From Panorpa germanica (lineage: Eukaryota > Arthropoda > Insecta > Mecoptera > Panorpidae): DNA of 64,000 bases. The stretch spans positions 17,422,001 to 17,486,000 of the forward strand of contig OY783212.1 in the NCBI GenBank assembly GCA_963678705.1, in the 5' to 3' direction. Below the pieces are notes generated by a model. That model was not told the origin of the DNA. It saw only the letters and a program-made list of their open reading frames with translations, and made no database searches. Numbering within the stretch: the stretch's first letter is position 1; each line of letters starts with the position of its first letter. Below are positions 58,904 to 64,000 of the stretch, in pieces. Position numbers and translations under genes: made by a program.

Positions 58904-61900
58904 TTATATAAATTTAAAGCACTTTTGTTTATCGTGTGGTATTCTTGTTTTAAATAATATCGAATCTGCCCGATACTGAGTATTTAACAATGGCATATAA
59001 CCAAACACCTGAAACAAATTAATTAATTAAATTAAATTGACTTGCTCTATTCATAAAGTTTGTTTTAATTAAATTATAATTACTTTGGTAAAGAAATTGA
59101 TACACTTATGTCGTTCATTTAAATGTGTATCACTATCAGATAGAGAAACGGGACATCCTGGACATCGAAACGTCCATCGTGATGTAACCTAAGAATAGCA
59201 GAATAATACTGGTAAAGAAATTTATATTTTTGGTTTAGTAGCCTTCATACCACTTTATACCTTTACTGGAGGTCTCCTGGTAATATGGGATACTAAGAAA
59301 TTCATAGCTATATCTTCACAATTCATATATTCATCCACTTTGTCTCTGATAGCTTGCGGCATCCAGTTCCAATACATATATAAATAATATTTATGTACAA
59401 ATGCAGCGCCTATAATTAATAGTTAAAATCAATTAGAATATCACACGAAGAATACCACTAAATCAACATACATTGTTGACCAGTTATTACCTGTAAGCAC
59501 CATACTAAATTCACAACTGTAGTTCGAATTGTATAGCCAGGCATCGTTATAATTAAGGTCCCATGCATGAAATCTTCCTGGAAATCCTACAACTCTATCG
59601 CGATGTTCTCTCCAAACACGAAAACCAAAAATTATTTCATCCTGCCTAATATGAGTGTCATCATCAATTGAAAGCACGGCTTCCGTTTCAATAACGTCAA
59701 ATGGTAAAAATCGATTATTTAATGAATTGCGTGCAGCCTTCACAAACTAAAAATAGAATCTTATAAGCAAACAGTGGAAATACAATTCCCTATAGATTCA
59801 TGTTTCTTACATGCACAGGGACTCCTATTTCCGGCCATCGTAAATCTTCAACCGGTGGTTTTGGACTATTCCAGACAACAATGACTTTATTGAGATATGG
59901 CAAACCATCCAATCTGTTAAGAGAACTAATAAGCACCTGCTCTCGTTCATATGTAAGTATCACAATAGTAAACTGCTCTCTTGGGTGGTTGCCACCAAGT
60001 GATTCACAGAATTCTTTACCGGCGCCTCCAGCTCCTTTGCCAATAGGACGAAATCCTAAGTTGGAGCCTAAAACATAATGTTTTACTAAACAAATTCTAT
60101 GCCATACTCTCACTCCTTACAAAATAGTTTTTACCCATAAATTTAGCATCTGACGGCAAAACAGGATCAAATGGCAGTTGAGGGTAGAGTGTAAAAGGAT
60201 CACCCCACTCATTCCACATTTCATATTCTTGAGTTAGCATCACAGTGTAGTTTCTTTTAAAACCAGGACTAGGATAAGGAGGTTCTATAGGGCCAAGGGA
60301 TTCTTTCGTTTCTGGATCAGCTTCAATAGCTGGTATTTTAATTGGTATAAAAGTTGTATTAAATACGCTTACAGCTGGTACATTATTAATTGGTTTTGGT
60401 GGAATGCCTAATCTATTTCTAATAGCTGCTATTATTGTGTCTACGGTAGCTTGGACAGAACTTAAATACCTCTCCCACACCATTCTTCCCTGTCGACGCA
60501 TTGATAACAAATCATTATCAGGAATCGCTCGCAACAAAAAATGTAATTCAGTAACACGGACTTTGGGTATTAAAACTGCCACTTTTCTCCAATTAATTAC
60601 TTCCGAATATGGCAATATAATTTGATCCCCTCCTAGAATGACGGGTATGGCTCCTGAACGCAAAGCTTCATATAAACGAGCTTGCATTAATGTTGTTGAT
60701 ATATACTCAGTATTTCCTGGAGCTAAAATAAGTACAAAAGTTGATTCCTTAAGAACACTTTTTCTGGAACTATCAGTACCACAAAGTGACCAATCTTTAA
60801 TAGGCACAATCGTTTTCTGTTCGGTAGCTGGAACACATTCAAATTGGAATAAGAAATTGTCATTTGTTTTCTTAGTTTTGTACTTTAAGTGATATAAAAT
60901 AAAATCATCAAGAGCGTCACGATCAACAAATTCATCAAATTGATTAAAATCATCAGAATGCAAATTCTCATCATCATGATTATTTTGCATAGTTGCTGGA
61001 GTAAAGGTTTTTGAAAGAGTTGGCTTTAATTCGCCTTGGAAACTTAATAAATATTTTCGTCTGGCTGGTAAAATATGTGAACATTCTTGCCAGACATCAC
61101 CACCAGGTGGACCCAAAATTGGTGGAACAACTAAATCAAAACCAATTCGAAATTGCTGAATAGTATATGTCGATTGTACGATAATAGCTCTACCAGTTTT
61201 GATATTTTTAAAAACATTTCCGGAGCCTATGCTCAAATCTCTGCGTGCGAGATTCAGAAGTACGTGATTCCTACCATCTCCTCCCCAGTATGGTAACTTA
61301 TATAAAAGACTAGCATCTAGTGAGCTAGTTTCTTCGGATTTATTTAAATTACTTGCTGATATTTCATTTGCATATCTATTGTTCTCGATTTCTGGTGGAT
61401 TTTTCATTGATTCACCTACTAAAACTAAAAATAGACAGGCTTCTTTCGGTTCTTTAGTGAGGTGTGCATTATATCCTAAAGTTTGTTTAAGTGTTGTTTT
61501 AAGAAAACCATCAACATCGAAATCAGACTTTACTATCGTATAAAGATCAGGATCATAAAGAAACACTGGAAATCCTGAGGTTAGAGAACATCTGGAATGA
61601 TCGAAGCAATTTGACATTCGACACGGAGGAGATAACGAATTCGGAGGCGGTAAATCATAGGGTACAGAGACGGGTAAAAGAGGTTTTGGTAGACCTAATT
61701 CAGGTGTGTTCCGTAATATAGCTTCCTGTTGCGCCCATTGTGCCTAAACGAGAAACTTTAATTAAAATTCATTCATGAACTAAAGTATAGGAATATTTGT
61801 AAGTAACAAATTCTTAAGTACTTGTTCTACAGATATCTTTAGGCGTTCCATTTCTGTTTGTTGCCGTTGTAAATCCTGCTTCAAATTTTTTATTTTTGTG

Positions 61901-62411
61901 CCATATTCAACAACATCAACTTGTAATCGTTGCCTCCGTGATTCCAGTACCCTAAGTTCTGCAGATACAGATCCCTGGATATAATAGAGTAGTGGTTAAG
62001 CTTATGAACATAGAATTTAACTTAGATCTCTAATTAAAGTAGTACCTTTATCCGTAACATTTCATCTATCCTTTGCTTTAAATCGGAAGTTTTTAAAGAA
62101 TTAAAAATTTCAATATCTTCTTGTTCTGATCTACTAAAACGAAAGTCTTTGTTTAAATTCTTTGAATCAACCTAAAAATAATACAAACTCTTAATATCAA
62201 AGAAATATTATTTGAAGATAATTAGTAGACTCCGAAATACCTTTACTAAGTTATAGTGTATAATGAATGGCACTAGAAATAAAAAAATAGTAACTAATAT
62301 AATAATTCTAGACAGTCTCATTTTGCCAAACCAGCCGCATACTGCATCAGTTCTATTTACACTGATTTTTCCTACGGCATGATAGCCTGGTGGTGTTTCA
62401 TACCCAGCCAT
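58904..62411 (-). CDS. botv: EXTL3 / brother of tout-velu, conserved parental gene
   Basis: Nine exons: 62241-62411, 62046-62171, 61822-61974, 60135-61743, 59811-60067, 59491-59746, 59261-59409, 59084-59188 and 58904-59008; product about 976 aa, near the length of Drosophila botv. It is a type II Golgi/ER membrane protein: cytoplasmic 30 residues, anchor ([20 protein letters not shown]), coiled-coil stem (about 58-150, heptad-rich [16 protein letters not shown]), exostosin/GT47-like domain (about 170-520), then GT64 with DDD at 800-802 and the conserved tail [12 protein letters not shown]...[10 protein letters not shown]. The known role is transfer of the first alpha-GlcNAc onto the tetrasaccharide linker, starting heparan sulphate. 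The ATG at 62411 was chosen because the frame opens there just before the anchor. It looks fully functional and is the likely source of copies 1-3. Confidence 0.95.
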
Positions 62412-64000
62412 TTTTAAGGTTATGTTGACCTAAAATCACAAAAAATTGCACGAACAGTACTTGTCATTGTTTATCTTTAATATTGACTGTTTATTTATCT
62501 ATAATAAAGATATGCATTCTGAAATTTCAAACAAGTTGTCAATAAACCATTTTTATAAACCACCACAACACAATTTAAAAAGGTGAATGAATTTTTGACA
62601 ATTCTTTTTTGACATTCAGATTTAGGGGTGCCAGATAATAATAATTAGATAATTTGAAAATCAACACTTTCTTAAAATAAATAATTTAATTTTAGTTAGT
62701 GATTGCTAATTGTAAGATGGACTATTACTGTAGAAATTACATATTTTTATTTTTAATGTTAGTTTTTTAATACTTTAGAAATAAATAGTTTGAATAAATG
62801 ATAAATTAAGTGGTTTGTTTTCATGATGGAAGATCTTTGATTGAGTTTTAAAACTTTTTTCACTGTCTGGTAAGTTTATTTGTATCAAAATTAGTTAAAA
62901 AACTTAGTTTTTAATATAAATCACATTTTTATTTACCATATTTTTCAAAGGATAATACATATTTCTTGTTGAAAATCTAGTCTATACTAATACCACCTAT
63001 TGCACCTGTATAAAATTTAAAACTACAGTCTTATATATAAATTTACATAACTTATGTAGATGCCAACAGCTTATTAAGAGCAAACACTAACGTTGTACAA
63101 CGTAGTTTTTGAAGGATATATACAAGATCCGAAATCAGAATACTTGGGGAAGTCTGGTACTTCTAGATGCTAAACCAATTTAATTTAAACTAAGGCATGT
63201 AATGGCAAAACCAATCACCCCCGTCGTATGACAAAATACTTTGAGACTTGCTCTCGTTCTTACATCTCAGAAGTGTTGTCGACTTCCCTTTTTGTCTTTC
63301 TGTTACAACTTGCAACAAATTCGATTTAATTAATTTTTTACAAAATTATTTTGCTCACTATTTGATTAACTTTTCAATAATATTAATAGCAGATCAAACT
63401 TATCAGTATGTCGTCCGTTCCTCAACATTTTCTGTTGACATGTTTTTATTTTGTTTTACATATATATTTATAATTTAGGGTTAGATATTTATATAAGTAT
63501 GAAAACGAAGAGTACTCTTATATTATCTCAAATAATGATAGCTTACCCATCACACAATTGGACTTAAGTCGGAATAATATTTATTAAAATCTATGAATTT
63601 TTGTCATGAAAGACTTTGCTCACAGTTCAGTTTCTTCATATAAAATATTAATTCATCTGACTTCATCTTTTCATGCGAATGTAAGCGACTTTGAAGTTAA
63701 TTTGAATTACAACTGAAATATTGCAGTGACAGAAATTTCACGTAGCGAGCCATTGCACTTAATTGTTTGGCGAGTATATTTCAATACTGTATTTGAGTTT
63801 CATATATATTTATTAATGTTCATTTTGTAATTATTAATTAGCACATAAATACGTTGATTAGAATTAATTTTCCTTCAAACCTTTATTATATTAAATTATA
63901 CTTTAAAAAAAACTTTGCCAGTAGTGACATCTATGAGTCACATACATATACTATTTATACCATCTGAATCAAGTCGGTAAAAATGCCAACCTTCTAATTC
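62412..64000. other. upstream region of botv
   Basis: Presumed 5' UTR and promoter followed by AT-rich intergenic sequence. A decayed family C MITE lies at about 63590-63775. No gene was recognised. Confidence 0.55.
63590..63775 (+). mobile_element. decayed family C MITE
   Basis: TTTTTGTCATGAAAGACTTT, CACAGTTCAGTTTCT and AATTGTTTGGCGAG match inner and end parts of 25808-26069, with several gaps. Confidence 0.5.

Overview
This is a eukaryotic, AT-rich, intron-rich and transposon-rich window, most likely from an insect and probably a moth or butterfly. The organism is inferred from three things: two recognisable animal genes with insect-like exon structure, short Helitron-like elements starting TCTTAATATA and ending near GTGGCCGGGACAGCTAG (a type common in Lepidoptera), and mariner, hAT-like and Jockey/I-like remnants. 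All host genes that could be supported lie on the minus strand.

Region 1 (1-33.6 kb) is the 5' two thirds of a RIM (Rab3-interacting molecule) gene. It encodes a presynaptic active-zone scaffold. Six coding exons (33516-33631, 30676-30880, 19423-20245, 8265-8797, 4602-4821, 1223-1414) join in phase and give about 696 residues: a Rab-binding helix, a FYVE-like zinc finger, a low-complexity linker and the PDZ domain. The C2 domains would lie beyond the left edge. The introns are long and full of short inverted-repeat elements, LINE remnants and microsatellites. One intron has a tight cluster of perfect TGACGTCA (CRE) sites.

Region 2 (36.4-62.4 kb) is a tandem array of four EXTL3 / brother-of-tout-velu (botv) type glycosyltransferase genes, all on the minus strand. 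The right-most gene (58904-62411, nine exons, about 976 aa) looks like the conserved heparan-sulphate enzyme with signal anchor, coiled-coil stem, exostosin (GT47-like) domain and GT64 domain. The other three (36379-40620, 41331-45393, 51652-55347) are about 98% identical to each other by eye in the large exon and clearly diverged from the right-most gene. Each keeps every intron, an open frame and the DDD motif. All three lack the two coiled-coil stem exons and have a different short membrane-anchor first exon. This lineage-specific array is the most interesting part of the window. It shows a mosaic exon suggesting gene conversion, stem-length variation and an orphan 3' flank that may mark a lost copy.

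Spacers in the array hold a Jockey/I-like LINE that keeps ORF1 but has lost almost all of ORF2 (with a target-site duplication), a fold-back composite MITE, an internally deleted mariner, a Helitron inside the first intron of one copy, and a 40-bp perfect palindrome. No rRNA, tRNA or CRISPR was recognised.
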